Part shown: piece by piece, positions 35,233-44,883 of the stretch
Layout: every line of letters starts with the position of its first letter
How positions within the stretch are numbered: the first letter of the stretch is position 1
Source: Ligilactobacillus agilis DSM 20509
GTDB lineage: Bacteria; Bacillota; Bacilli; Lactobacillales; Lactobacillaceae
Assembly: GCF_001436215.1 (NCBI RefSeq)
Contig: NZ_AYYP01000044.1
Coordinates: 20,468-65,699 of the forward strand
DNA length: 45,232 nucleotides
Reading direction: 5' to 3'
Notes under the pieces: generated by a model
What the model saw: only the letters and a program-made list of their open reading frames with translations
Database searches by the model: none
Told to the model about the DNA's origin: nothing
Made by a program: the position numbers and the translations under genes

Positions 35233-36186
35233 TTAACGTTTTAGGTAATAAAAGCCGTTAGCCTGTAAATAGTCACTAACCTTACTTTCATAAACCTTAG
35301 CAAATACTTCTTTGTCCTGTCCCTTTGGAACGGTAAAAACAAACGTATTCTGTTGATCTCCTTGATAGCGCCCAATGTAAGCATCCTTAAAGACTGTATT
35401 ATCTTGGAAAATAGAGTGATAAATTTCAAAAACTTGGGAAATTTGCAAACGACTTTGCCGTTCACTCAAAACAGCCGTCAACGTCACAAATTCATTTAGA
35501 TTCATTTTCATTAAGTTCCAGGCTTGAAGCTGTTCATCAAAGGCGGCAAACACTTTTACAATCGCTCGCCGCAAAGCAAAGGCAGATTTTAACTCTTTAG
35601 CCGTCGCTATTTGATAGAGCTTTTGGGCAGCTTGGAGTGACTCTGGATATAACTCTTGTAATTTTGGTAAAATACTTTCTTCTTGTCCCTTAAAAAAGAT
35701 GAGGCAATCAAACAAGGTTAAAGTCCGTAAGACCATCCATGAATCCCTTTGATCCTTAGGCTCTGGCTTCAAAATAGCCAAGATTCCTTTAAAGTAAAGC
35801 TCCTCGACGGATTCATCCACCAAGCCTAACTGCCGTTGTTGTTCGTAAACTCGAAAATGAAGCAGACTGTCATATAGTTCCGTTGCTGTTACCATAATGC
35901 GCTCATCTAAAGCTTGATTACCACTAGTTACGTTAAATGAAATCCGGGGCAGCTGCTTAAACTGCAATAAAAAGTGTAATAATTCATGGGCAATCGTGTA
36001 ATTAGGGTTAGTCAAATCAAAGACTTCCACCGTAATTTGACCATTATCTACATACTCTTGTGCTTGATCGTGCCTTAGATAACCAACCTTTTTATCATGA
36101 TACTTAAAATTGATTTCACCAGGATGAATTGCTTGAACCTGCTTAACTAAGTCTGTGACTGCTTCATTTAAAACTACTTCTACCAT
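35233..36186 (-). CDS. IpaB/EvcA-family-like protein with HELLH zinc-peptidase motif
   Basis: A 317-residue soluble protein with no signal peptide. Seen: NPNYTIAHELLHFLLQF carrying HELLH at about 67-71, followed 24 residues later by Glu95 (ALDERIM), the spacing of a gluzincin third ligand, then a long helical C-terminal region. In lactobacilli such genes next to mvaA are often labelled IpaB/EvcA family (from memory), a name with no functional basis. It lies 3 nt after mvaA and 17 nt before sir2, so all three are co-transcribed. A cytoplasmic metalloprotease or pseudo-protease is the best reading; the target is unknown. Confidence 0.75.
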   Translation of the reverse strand: MVEVVLNEAVTDLVKQVQAIHPGEINFKYHDKKVGYLRHDQAQEYVDNGQITVEVFDLTNPNYTIAHELLHFLLQFKQLPRISFNVTSGNQALDERIMVTATELYDSLLHFRVYEQQRQLGLVDESVEELYFKGILAILKPEPKDQRDSWMVLRTLTLFDCLIFFKGQEESILPKLQELYPESLQAAQKLYQIATAKELKSAFALRRAIVKVFAAFDEQLQAWNLMKMNLNEFVTLTAVLSERQSRLQISQVFEIYHSIFQDNTVFKDAYIGRYQGDQQNTFVFTVPKGQDKEVFAKVYESKVSDYLQANGFYYLKR

Positions 36187-36189
36187 TAA

Positions 36190-37455
36190 CTAATCTTCCT
36201 TTCGTCGTAACTCGGCTAATAATCGTTTGGCGCTATTAGAATCACGCACCCCAGCTGATTCTAGTGCAGAAATTAAAGGGGCAAGCTCTGCTTGTTTGGC
36301 CCCCACACTAACAGCTAGTGATTTTAATTGCAAGTGCATGTGGCCCTTCTGAATACCCTCAGTTACCAAGGCTCTTAACGCTGCTAAGTTTTGGGCTAAG
36401 CCAACGCTAACACAGATTTTTTCTAACTCCTCTGCGCTTTCTAATTGTAATAACTGGTGGTTAAGTTTAACTAAGGGAACAATTCCAATCGAACCGCCTA
36501 CAAAGCCAACCGGTAAGGGTAAGGTCAACTTACCTTCCAAATTATCACCGACTACTTGCCACTCACTAAGACCACGATACTGACCATCCCTTGCAGCATA
36601 TGCGTGTACCCCCGCTTCAACTGCCCGCCAGTCATTCCCACTGGCAATCAAGACGGCATCAATTCCGTTCATGATGCCCTTATTATGGGTAGTTGCCCGG
36701 TAAACGTCTAGCTGAGCTAGCCGACTAGCTTGGGCAATCTTTTGGCCTACTTCTTTGCCAGCTAGCTGTTTGGTTGCCAGTAACGCTAACGGAATTTGGC
36801 AGTGGGCTGTCACTAAACAGGAAGTAGCATAATTAGACAAAATACTCATTAAAATTTCTTGTTGATAATTAGTCCTCACGTAGTCTGCTACCGCCTCTAA
36901 CATGGTATTTAGCATGTTAGCCCCCATTGCCTGCTTGACATCTACCGCCAAATCTAGCGAAATTAGGTCAGCCGCCAAAATCCGGACCCGGATAAATCGC
37001 GCTCCGCCACCTCGTTTTACAATTGAGGGGTGCGCTGCATTAGCTACCTGTAAAAGCTGCTCTTCAGCTTTCTTTAACTTTGTAGCTAGTTCGGTGGGAG
37101 CAACTACATTTTCTAAGACCACTTGGCCAATCATTAACCGTTCCGTTAAGTTAGTTTTAAACCCGCCTGCCTGTTTAACCAGCTTAGCACCATTGCTGCT
37201 AGCCGCGATGACAGACGGTTCTTCAGTCACCATCGGCACCACGTAGTCTTTACCATCAATCATATAATTTAAGGCCAATCCTTCTGGTAAGGAGTAACTA
37301 GTAATAAAGTTTTCAATCATTGTTTCTCCCAATTTGGGATTTACCGCCACCGCTTTTAAGCTTGCTAGTTGATCAGCGGTTAGTAATTGCTCAGTTTGTA
37401 AAACTTGCAGCCGGTCGGCCCAAGGCTTTTGATAATACTTTTTAAATCCAGACAC
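36190..37455 (-). CDS. mvaA: Hydroxymethylglutaryl-CoA reductase, class II (GTG start)
   Basis: A 421-residue class II HMG-CoA reductase, which makes mevalonate from HMG-CoA for isoprenoids (or runs backwards in degraders). Seen: the catalytic Glu in TEEPSVIAAS, the cofactor region KQAMGANMLNTMLEA, the catalytic Lys in THNKGIMNGIDAV, the Asp-containing ARDGQYRGLSEW, the glycine pair FVGGSIG and the mobile C-terminal flap His in KGHMHLQLKSLA. GAGGG precedes the GTG by 7 nt. First gene of the mvaA-HELLH protein-sir2 operon. Shows that isoprenoids come from mevalonate, so ispE in this window is probably not in a full MEP pathway. Confidence 0.95.
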   Translation of the reverse strand: MSGFKKYYQKPWADRLQVLQTEQLLTADQLASLKAVAVNPKLGETMIENFITSYSLPEGLALNYMIDGKDYVVPMVTEEPSVIAASSNGAKLVKQAGGFKTNLTERLMIGQVVLENVVAPTELATKLKKAEEQLLQVANAAHPSIVKRGGGARFIRVRILAADLISLDLAVDVKQAMGANMLNTMLEAVADYVRTNYQQEILMSILSNYATSCLVTAHCQIPLALLATKQLAGKEVGQKIAQASRLAQLDVYRATTHNKGIMNGIDAVLIASGNDWRAVEAGVHAYAARDGQYRGLSEWQVVGDNLEGKLTLPLPVGFVGGSIGIVPLVKLNHQLLQLESAEELEKICVSVGLAQNLAALRALVTEGIQKGHMHLQLKSLAVSVGAKQAELAPLISALESAGVRDSNSAKRLLAELRRKED

Positions 37456-37563
37456 ACTTATACCCTCACTAATTCTTTGGTTAATTTTAAAACGAAAATA
37501 CTCAGTTATATTATATAATAAGTTAAGAAAAATTTGTTTCTAGAAAATCGAAAGGACCGTATC

Positions 37564-38325
37564 ATGAAACGTTTTTTAACCTTGCTACTAGCTACTTGCT
37601 GCCTGTTTTTAGGATTAACTTCACTCACAGCCACCGCTAATAGCTTAAAAGTGGGGGTCCTCGCTAACAATCCCCCCTATACTATTCAAAACAATTCCGG
37701 CTTTGATTTAGCTTTAAGTCAGCAACTCGCTGCCAAAGTTAAAGTTATCCCCCAAAAGTCTAACTCCCAGCTAATAACTGCCTTAAAAAAGGGGCGAGTT
37801 GACCTTATTATTTGTGATGTTAGCTTACTTTCTAAACAAATGAGCCACTCACAAAGTTTCTTACACCCTGCTAACGTCTTATTTACTCGTCACGATAGCA
37901 AAACAAAGAGCATTTTGAAATTAAATCAAAAAAAAGTTGGTTACCTAAAAAATAACCCCCACCATGCCTTGCTAACGACTTTAGCCACTAAGCCCCAAGG
38001 ATTTGCAACTGAGTCTGCTTTACTAACAGCCTTGAATACAGGCAAAATTAAAGCTGCAATCTTGACTGACTATCAGTATAATCAGTTGTTAGCTGCCAAC
38101 CCCCAGTTAGTAACTGCTCAAGATGAGACTGACCAAAAACAAGTGGGCCAGGTGCTAACTAAAATTAGTGACCCTAAGTTAACCTCGCAATCCCTAGTCG
38201 TTGCAAGCTTTAAAAAGCCTCGGCTTCAAAAGAAAATCAACCACAAATTAAAGCAACTCCAAGACAACGGTACCCTCAGTAAGTTATCGATGAAATACTT
38301 CCACCAAGATTGGACCTACCAATAA
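37564..38325 (+). CDS. Extracytoplasmic solute-binding protein (amino-acid ABC type), orphan
   Basis: A 253-residue exported protein of the family 3 solute-binding type. Seen: a signal peptide KRFLTLLLATCCLFLGLTSL ending near ATA-NS; the lipobox-like LATC has Thr before Cys and is probably not used, so it may be secreted or held otherwise. Then the SBP pattern LKVGVLANNPPYTIQNNSGFDLALSQQLA, ALKKGRVDLIICDVS and a C-terminal lobe ending LQDNGTLSKLSMKYF. The start is the ATG after GAAAGGA. No permease or ATPase gene is near, so its partners are elsewhere or it acts in sensing. Convergent with ppx. Confidence 0.85.
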   Translation: MKRFLTLLLATCCLFLGLTSLTATANSLKVGVLANNPPYTIQNNSGFDLALSQQLAAKVKVIPQKSNSQLITALKKGRVDLIICDVSLLSKQMSHSQSFLHPANVLFTRHDSKTKSILKLNQKKVGYLKNNPHHALLTTLATKPQGFATESALLTALNTGKIKAAILTDYQYNQLLAANPQLVTAQDETDQKQVGQVLTKISDPKLTSQSLVVASFKKPRLQKKINHKLKQLQDNGTLSKLSMKYFHQDWTYQ

Positions 38326-38375
38326 GCAAATCCCCTCACAAGCATGCTGAAGTGCTCTGAGGGGATTTGCTTATT
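38321..38375. terminator. Long hairpin spanning the ends of two convergent genes
   Basis: AATAAGCAAATCCCCTCA (38321-38338) pairs over 18 bp with TGAGGGGATTTGCTTATT (38358-38375). It includes both stop codons. There is no true T tract on either side. Confidence 0.7.
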
Positions 38376-39294
38376 CAGTTACCATCGAATACAAGATTCC
38401 TTCCCGGACACCACTTTCAGAAAAAATTAGCTCGGGAATGTCTAATTGCTGTATCAATTGTGCGATTGGTGTCAGACCGCCTAATATAATGTCGGCCCGG
38501 TCTGCTTCAACTTCCAACCGTTCCTGGCGTTGGCTAAAATCAAGGCCTAACCAGTCAGTGTAAATATTTAAGAAACTGCGGGCAGACATCTTAACCCCGT
38601 GGAATTCATCAAGGTTTTTTTGGCCCCGACGCATCATCTCAGTCCGAGCCACCGTCCGATTAGCCCCACCTAATAACACTAGTGGAAGATAACGCCCTTC
38701 TAGTAACCATAATTGCTCGTTAAATAAGCCTTGGACAAAGCCTTGAAACCTAAATAGGTCTTTAGCTGACAGCAAATCTTGGGCATTAAAGCGCTCGGTT
38801 AGACTCACCGCCCCAAAGGGAATACTTGCCAAATTGACGGCTTGCCCGTCTTTAACGACCGCTAATTCAAAGCTACCGCCACCCATGTCACAAAGAATAA
38901 AGTCATTTAACTTAAGCGAGTTCTTAACCCCAACGTAGTCATAGTAGGCTTCGGCATCGCCGGATAAGACTTCTACGTCGACTCCAGTTAACTCTTTGAC
39001 CTGGTTTAAAAAAGCTTGACTATTGCTAGCAGCTCTAACGGCCGCAGTAGCAATTCCCTTCACCTTCAAGTTGGGTAGGTCTTGATATTCCTTTTTAAAG
39101 TCGGTTAAAGCAGCTAGCGTCCGTTCAATCGCTGCTTTCTTGAGGACTTTTTCGCCTAAAGTCTTCCCCATCCCTTCTGCCATCCGGGTCATCACTTTTT
39201 GGCGCCTAACTTCCCTAAAGAAACCATTGGTTACCTCATTAATTGATAAGCGGGTAGAATTAGAGCCTAAGTCAAGTATTACCACATTTTCCAT
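38371..39294 (-). CDS. ppx: Ppx/GppA-family exopolyphosphatase-like phosphatase
   Basis: A 307-residue ASKHA-fold enzyme of the Ppx/GppA family, which cuts phosphate from polyphosphate or from pppGpp. Seen: the phosphate-1 loop ILDLGSNSTRLSI, TAAVRAASNSQAFL, catalytic-type Glu in LSGDAEAYYDYVG, and the phosphate-2 loop CDMGGGSFELAVV. It lacks the C-terminal HD domain of long Ppx forms. GGGGG lies 8 nt before the ATG, 17 nt after trpS, so trpS-ppx is one transcript. Which substrate it prefers cannot be told. Confidence 0.88.
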   Translation of the reverse strand: MENVVILDLGSNSTRLSINEVTNGFFREVRRQKVMTRMAEGMGKTLGEKVLKKAAIERTLAALTDFKKEYQDLPNLKVKGIATAAVRAASNSQAFLNQVKELTGVDVEVLSGDAEAYYDYVGVKNSLKLNDFILCDMGGGSFELAVVKDGQAVNLASIPFGAVSLTERFNAQDLLSAKDLFRFQGFVQGLFNEQLWLLEGRYLPLVLLGGANRTVARTEMMRRGQKNLDEFHGVKMSARSFLNIYTDWLGLDFSQRQERLEVEADRADIILGGLTPIAQLIQQLDIPELIFSESGVREGILYSMVTE

Positions 39295-39311
39295 TTGATT
39301 ACCCCCGTTTT

Positions 39312-40537
<1,226 letters not shown>

Positions 40538-40543
40538 ACTTTT

Positions 40544-40572
40544 ATTTTAGCCGACCACGCTTGATTTTTCAA
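40544..40572 (-). promoter_or_regulatory. Promoter of the trpS T-box leader
   Basis: TTGAAA, 17 nt, TAAAAT on the minus strand; predicted start near 40537. Confidence 0.75.
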
Positions 40573-40640
40573 CAAGTTAAAGATTTTTGTTTCTTAGCAA
40601 TCTAGGTGCTAGAATTAAAGACGTTTAGGAAGTGATTTTT

Positions 40641-41642
40641 ATGCGTAATATTGACCGCCACTTGGAAAAAGAATATCAACTTTGGGAAAAAATCCAAAGT
40701 CAGGAGTTGGCTAAGTTAACCGCCGCACTCCACCACCTCTTTCTTAACCTCGGGGCTTATTTTTTAATTTCCATAATTGAATACGTTTTAGCAATAATCA
40801 GCCACTCACAGACCCTACGCGCGGATGCTTTCAATAACCTTTCTGGAATTATTTCAACGATTTTATTGATGGTTGGCTTGCACATTGCGCGTGACATTGA
40901 CGACGACGACATTGCTGGCCTAACCCCTATGCCCAAAATTTCTCTCCACAAACGGGGCAATGATCAGCGCGTACAATTTACCCGTTTTCGCTATGAAACC
41001 ATCTTTACCTTAGTTACAGGAATTATCATGGTAGCAATTTCTTTAGGGGTAATTTTAGCCGGTATTAGTAACCTCTTAAATCCTGCTAAACATCTGATTC
41101 CTGATAGAATGGCCCTACTAGGAGCAGCAATTGCGAGCGCCATTATGTTGGGCGTTTGGTACTATAACAAACAAGCCGGCAAAAAACTCCAAAATGCGGC
41201 ACTTATTGCCTCCGCCAAGGATAGTCTTAGCGATGCTTGGATGAGTATCGCCACCTTTGTCTCAATTCTAGGCGCCCTAGTTTTTAAAATCACTTGGCTG
41301 GATGGCGCTGGTGGAGTCTTAGTTGGCCTCTTCATTCTTTATTCAGGCATTAGTATTTTTTGGGAAAGCAGTTTGAATCTAGCTGACTACTTCGATCCCG
41401 AAGCAGAAGCACAATACCGCCAAGTCTTAGCAACTTTTCCTGAAATTGTTGAAGTTGACGAACTCAAGACCCACTACAACGGAAATATCATTACGCTTGA
41501 CTTAGTTTTGGTCGTCGATTCCCAAATGACTGTTTTAAGCAGCTACCAACTGGCCGAAAAAATTGAACAGCTGATGATGCACCGTTTTGGAATTATCGAT
41601 ACCGACGTTTCCTTTATCCCTACCGATAAAACTAAATTTTAG
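40641..41642 (+). CDS. Cation diffusion facilitator family transporter
   Basis: A 333-residue CDF exporter, normally an antiporter that expels divalent metal ions (Zn, Mn, Co, Fe) for protons. Seen: six membrane segments, the first metal-site motif LRADAFNNLSG in segment 2, a charged loop IARDIDDDDIAGLTP after segment 2, the second site AKDSLSDAWMS in segment 5, and a C-terminal cytoplasmic domain (FPEIVEVDELKTHYNGNIITLDLVLVVD). The start is the ATG after AGGAAG; GTG 40632 is too close to it. Asp-Asn at the first site and Asp-Asp at the second hint at Mn or Fe rather than Zn, but this is not decisive. Confidence 0.92.
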   Translation: MRNIDRHLEKEYQLWEKIQSQELAKLTAALHHLFLNLGAYFLISIIEYVLAIISHSQTLRADAFNNLSGIISTILLMVGLHIARDIDDDDIAGLTPMPKISLHKRGNDQRVQFTRFRYETIFTLVTGIIMVAISLGVILAGISNLLNPAKHLIPDRMALLGAAIASAIMLGVWYYNKQAGKKLQNAALIASAKDSLSDAWMSIATFVSILGALVFKITWLDGAGGVLVGLFILYSGISIFWESSLNLADYFDPEAEAQYRQVLATFPEIVEVDELKTHYNGNIITLDLVLVVDSQMTVLSSYQLAEKIEQLMMHRFGIIDTDVSFIPTDKTKF

Positions 41643-41699
41643 CATCTAACCTCACTGCGTGTTACTATAAAAACTGACACCTAAAAGGGAGGAATTTTA

Positions 41700-43973
41700 A
41701 TGCACCCAGAACAACCAGCTGAACAAGTACGAGTTGACAAGGTTGAACAAGTTATTGCTGAGCATTTAACAACAACTGAGCTTGCCCACGCTAAAGCCAA
41801 GGCGGAACTCTCTTCTGTTGAACGTAACTACGTACAAAATGCTCGCATTAACACCTTAGAAGTTGATGACCGCATGGAAACTAATGCGGAAGTTCAACAG
41901 CAAAAGCAATTGGTTGCTAAAAATGTTGCCGATGAGGAAATTTTAAACCGGCAATTGACTACCTTAAAGCAGCTAAAAAAATCCCCTTACTTCGGCCGGA
42001 TTGACATTTTAGAAACTGGTGAATCCCAGGCTGAGACTTTATATATTGGTACCGCCTCCTTGGTTGATGACCACCAGAACTTTTTAATCTACGATTGGCG
42101 TGCACCTATCTCATCAATTTACTATAACGGGACTCTCGGTCAAGTTGAATACGAAACCCCTGGGGGAATACAAAGCGCAGAGCTTAAAAAGAAGCGGCAA
42201 TTTACCATTGTTAATGGTCAAATTACAAATATGTTTGATACTAACGAAACAGTGGGAGACGAAATTTTACAAAGTGTCCTAGGGCAGCAAAGCGACGAAT
42301 ATATGCGCAACATTGTTGCCACCATTCAGCGTGAGCAAAACGATATTATTCGGGATACTAAGCACGACTTGCTCTTAGTTCAAGGAGTTGCTGGTAGTGG
42401 TAAGACTTCTGCTATCCTCCAACGGATTGCCTTTTTACTCTACCATAGCCGGACTAGCTTGGTTGCGGATCAAATTATCCTCTTCTCACCTAACCGGCTG
42501 TTTAGTCACTATATTTCAGAAGTGCTACCTAGCCTAGGGGAACGGAATATGCGACAATTAACCTTAGCAGAATTTTTAAGCCAACGTTTTCAAGGCTTAC
42601 AGGTTGAAAGTCTCTTTGAACGTTACGAACGTAAGGAATCGTTAAGCCTGGGCAACCAAGCACTACAAGCAAAGAAGGAAGCAGCCGCTTTCATGAGTGA
42701 ACTTGAAAAATATGTTAACGCCCTAACTTCCTCTAAGCTTTGTTTCACGGATATTTTGTTAGATGGCCACGTCTTTTTTAGCAAGGAAGAGATTTACGAA
42801 ACCTTCGCTTCACTACCAGCCGCTATGAAAATTACCCACCGCTTTTTAGAAACCAAGAATCTCTTGATTAAGCGACTTAAGCATAGAATTAATCAAGAAG
42901 CACAAAGCGAAGCGGTGTTAGAGCAGGTAGACTCATTGTCAGATGCCAAGTACCGTAAGTACCTGGGGACCAAAAGACGTGGAGCTTTTCAAGAGGTGGC
43001 TGCAGAAGTAGAGTACATTGCAAAACAAATTGTTAAAGAACGATTTGCTGTTATTTACGATGCCATCTACAACAATCACTTCATTGATATCTATGAGCAA
43101 TACGCGGCTTTCTTGACTACCCACCTTCCAGAAGCAGCGGCTACTTTTAACCAAAATTTGGAATACCATCGCTTAGCGCTAGAAGATGCGGCCCCCTTAT
43201 TGTACCTACGTGATTTAATCACCGGAGAAGGTCAAAATAATACGATTGCGCACCTATTTATCGACGAAGTTCAAGATTACTCTAGTGCTCAACTTATTTA
43301 CCTGAAGCACGTCTTTCCTAAGGCTAACTTAACGCTTCTAGGCGACGGGGAACAAGCCCTGTTTAATCCCTTGATGCAAGCTCAAACCATGTTGACAAAA
43401 CTCGCTACTAGTCTAGATGCTAAAAAGCCACGCTTGATTGCTTTGAATAAGAGTTACCGGTCAACTAGTGAAATAACTAATTTTATGAAGGCCCTCTTAC
43501 CCGATGGAGATAAAGTCATCGCCTTTAGCCGTCCAGGTCCTAAACCTAAGCTAATCTTCACCCAGAATGCTGCTGAAAGTCTAGCCAGTCTTAAAAAGGA
43601 AGTGACTTTAAGGTTAACCGACTCCAAACAGGTAGCACTAATTACTAAAAACTTGGCTGAAAGCAAGTACTTATATGAACAACTACACCGTGACTTTAAC
43701 ACCCACTTATTAACGGACGGTGACCGGGCATTGCCAAGCGGCTTGATTATCCTGCCTATTTACCTTGCTAAGGGGTTGGAATTTGATAATGTTATCAGCT
43801 ACGATGTCTCTGCAAGTAACTACCCAGATGAAGAAAGTATCGGGATTTTATACACCATCTGCTCACGGGCCATGCACAATTTAACTTTAATTACTAATGG
43901 TCCCGTTGCCCCAATCCTTAAAAAAGTTGCTCCACATTTATATACTAGTCAGCATACTTTTAAACTTAGTTAA
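41700..43973 (+). CDS. helD: RNA polymerase-recycling helicase-like motor HelD
   Basis: A 757-residue SF1 UvrD-like ATPase that pries apart stalled RNA polymerase together with delta. Seen: a coiled-coil N-terminal arm (about 1-95), the HelD-specific YIGTASLVDDHQNFLIYDWRAPISSIYY, Walker A GVAGSGKTSAILQRIAFLLY (about 230-249), Walker B HLFIDEVQDYS, motif III LLGDGEQALF, motif IV LNKSYRSTSEI and the C-terminal motif KGLEFDNVISYDVS with TICSRAMHNL. GGGAGG lies 8 nt before the ATG. rpoE (delta) is also in the window. Confidence 0.95.
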   Translation: MHPEQPAEQVRVDKVEQVIAEHLTTTELAHAKAKAELSSVERNYVQNARINTLEVDDRMETNAEVQQQKQLVAKNVADEEILNRQLTTLKQLKKSPYFGRIDILETGESQAETLYIGTASLVDDHQNFLIYDWRAPISSIYYNGTLGQVEYETPGGIQSAELKKKRQFTIVNGQITNMFDTNETVGDEILQSVLGQQSDEYMRNIVATIQREQNDIIRDTKHDLLLVQGVAGSGKTSAILQRIAFLLYHSRTSLVADQIILFSPNRLFSHYISEVLPSLGERNMRQLTLAEFLSQRFQGLQVESLFERYERKESLSLGNQALQAKKEAAAFMSELEKYVNALTSSKLCFTDILLDGHVFFSKEEIYETFASLPAAMKITHRFLETKNLLIKRLKHRINQEAQSEAVLEQVDSLSDAKYRKYLGTKRRGAFQEVAAEVEYIAKQIVKERFAVIYDAIYNNHFIDIYEQYAAFLTTHLPEAAATFNQNLEYHRLALEDAAPLLYLRDLITGEGQNNTIAHLFIDEVQDYSSAQLIYLKHVFPKANLTLLGDGEQALFNPLMQAQTMLTKLATSLDAKKPRLIALNKSYRSTSEITNFMKALLPDGDKVIAFSRPGPKPKLIFTQNAAESLASLKKEVTLRLTDSKQVALITKNLAESKYLYEQLHRDFNTHLLTDGDRALPSGLIILPIYLAKGLEFDNVISYDVSASNYPDEESIGILYTICSRAMHNLTLITNGPVAPILKKVAPHLYTSQHTFKLS

Positions 43974-43987
43974 TCTGCATTTTTTAC

Positions 43988-44016
43988 TTGCATTACCTAC
44001 TTACATATAATATACT
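43988..44016 (+). promoter_or_regulatory. Promoter of tRNA-Thr
   Basis: TTGCAT, 17 nt, TATACT; the predicted start is near 44023, about 13 nt before the mature tRNA. Confidence 0.75.
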
Positions 44017-44031
44017 ATTTAGGTAATGCAA
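43988..44031. repeat. Perfect 12-bp inverted repeat around the tRNA-Thr promoter
   Basis: TTGCATTACCTA (43988-43999) and its exact complement TAGGTAATGCAA (44020-44031) are separated by 20 bp. The left arm contains the -35 of the tRNA promoter; the right arm covers the predicted start. There is no T tract after it. Confidence 0.85.
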
Positions 44032-44035
44032 AAGT

Positions 44036-44108
44036 GCCACTTTAGCTCAGGAGGTAGAGCATCACCATGGTAAGGTGGGGGTCGCCGGTTCAAATCCGGC
44101 AAGTGGCT
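44036..44108 (+). tRNA. tRNA-Thr (anticodon GGT)
   Basis: A complete cloverleaf: acceptor GCCACTT/AAGTGGC, D arm AGCTCAGGAGGTAGAGC, anticodon stem CACC/GGTG with loop ATGGTAA (GGT, reads ACC/ACU), T arm GCCGGTTCAAATCCGGC. Discriminator T, CCA not encoded. Single gene with its own promoter, convergent with the sigma-factor gene. Confidence 0.95.
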
Positions 44109-44129
44109 TTCTTATAACACGATTTTATA

Positions 44130-44819
44130 TTAACTACTAGATGTATTGTCCTCGTCTGAATTTGGCGAGGGCTTTTTTATTGCCTCTTCCTTGCTGCTTG
44201 GATAATAATAATCGCCCCCCTGAATATAACCCTCTAGCTTACGATGACATCTTCCTAAAGCATTATACACAGCGGTAGGAGTAACTTCTAGCATCTCCGC
44301 AATCTCCGCTGCGCTATAGTCTTGCAATATCTTTAGTTTAAACACCCTTAGTTCAAACTTCGATAATAAAACGGGCGCTTGCTTGGTGATAAGTTCGTTT
44401 AATTCATCACTGATACTGCCTTCGTTAGTCGAAACGTAACCGAGAATTTTTTCCTCCCCCGCTTCTAGTAACATCTCTAGTGATAAGTCACGTTTTTGAT
44501 TCCGACGTTTATCTGCCCCATCGAATCTAGTTAAACTATTATAGCGATTTACTAAGCACTGGATAAAATAAGTTCCGTACTTGGTATTAAAAGACTCTTG
44601 GTAAGTTTGGGCAGCTTTAAAGCAAACTATTTGTGCTTCTTGAATCAGATCATCTTCATCTAAAAGGTTAAAAGAAAAGCGGTTAATAACCGTCTGGATT
44701 AAGGGACGATACGCTGCAAATAAAGTTAATAAATTACTTCCGCATGGATTTTCCTTATAAGCTTTTAATGCTATGTCGCCAGCACTCTTCTTTTTTTCAG
44801 ACCTAGTATTCAAGTCCAT
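44130..44819 (-). CDS. Sigma-70-family sigma factor, SigH/ComX-like
   Basis: A 229-residue alternative sigma factor. Seen: region 2 FSFNLLDEDDLIQEAQIVCFKAAQ with the core-binding helix (about 47-70) and the -10-binding part TKYGTYFIQCLVNRYNSLTRFD; region 4 as a helix-turn-helix LQDYSAAEIAEMLEVTPTAVYNAL; then a hydrophilic Ser/Pro/Asp tail (about 200-229) not usual in the family. No region 1 or 3. Resembles competence-type sigma factors of lactobacilli. The start is the ATG after AAGGAGG; upstream ATG 44852 has no ribosome site. A cre site and a doubled 12-bp element mark its promoter, so expression is probably carbon-controlled and low. Family is sure, the competence role is inference. Confidence 0.85.
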   Translation of the reverse strand: MDLNTRSEKKKSAGDIALKAYKENPCGSNLLTLFAAYRPLIQTVINRFSFNLLDEDDLIQEAQIVCFKAAQTYQESFNTKYGTYFIQCLVNRYNSLTRFDGADKRRNQKRDLSLEMLLEAGEEKILGYVSTNEGSISDELNELITKQAPVLLSKFELRVFKLKILQDYSAAEIAEMLEVTPTAVYNALGRCHRKLEGYIQGGDYYYPSSKEEAIKKPSPNSDEDNTSSS

Positions 44820-44850
44820 TAAACAGGACCTCCTTTTCAGTAATACCTTC

Positions 44851-44856
44851 ATTATA
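44851..44856 (-). promoter_or_regulatory. -10 of the sigma-factor gene
   Basis: TATAAT on the minus strand, 32 nt before the start codon. No -35 match exists at 16-18 nt. Confidence 0.6.
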
Positions 44857-44883
44857 TACGAAAGCGTTTTCTTATATACGAAA
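44852..44883. repeat. Direct repeat TTATATACGAAA x2 at the sigma-factor promoter
   Basis: Identical 12-bp copies at 44852-44863 and 44872-44883, 20 bp apart (two helical turns). One overlaps the -10 and the other the -35 position. Confidence 0.75.
44860..44871. promoter_or_regulatory. cre (CcpA) site in the sigma-factor promoter
   Basis: GAAAGCGTTTTC (minus strand GAAAACGCTTTC) matches the core of the catabolite-responsive element TGNAANCGNWNNCA, lying between -10 and -35. CcpA bound here would block transcription. Confidence 0.65.

Noticed and set aside
43988-44031. Terminator of helD made by the 12-bp inverted repeat
   Set aside because: The loop is 20 nt, no T tract follows, and the tRNA promoter lies within it.
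44852-44883. ComX-type com-box (TACGAATA) at the sigma-factor promoter
   Set aside because: TACGAAA is seen but on the opposite strand to the gene and not at a -10 position for any nearby plus-strand gene.
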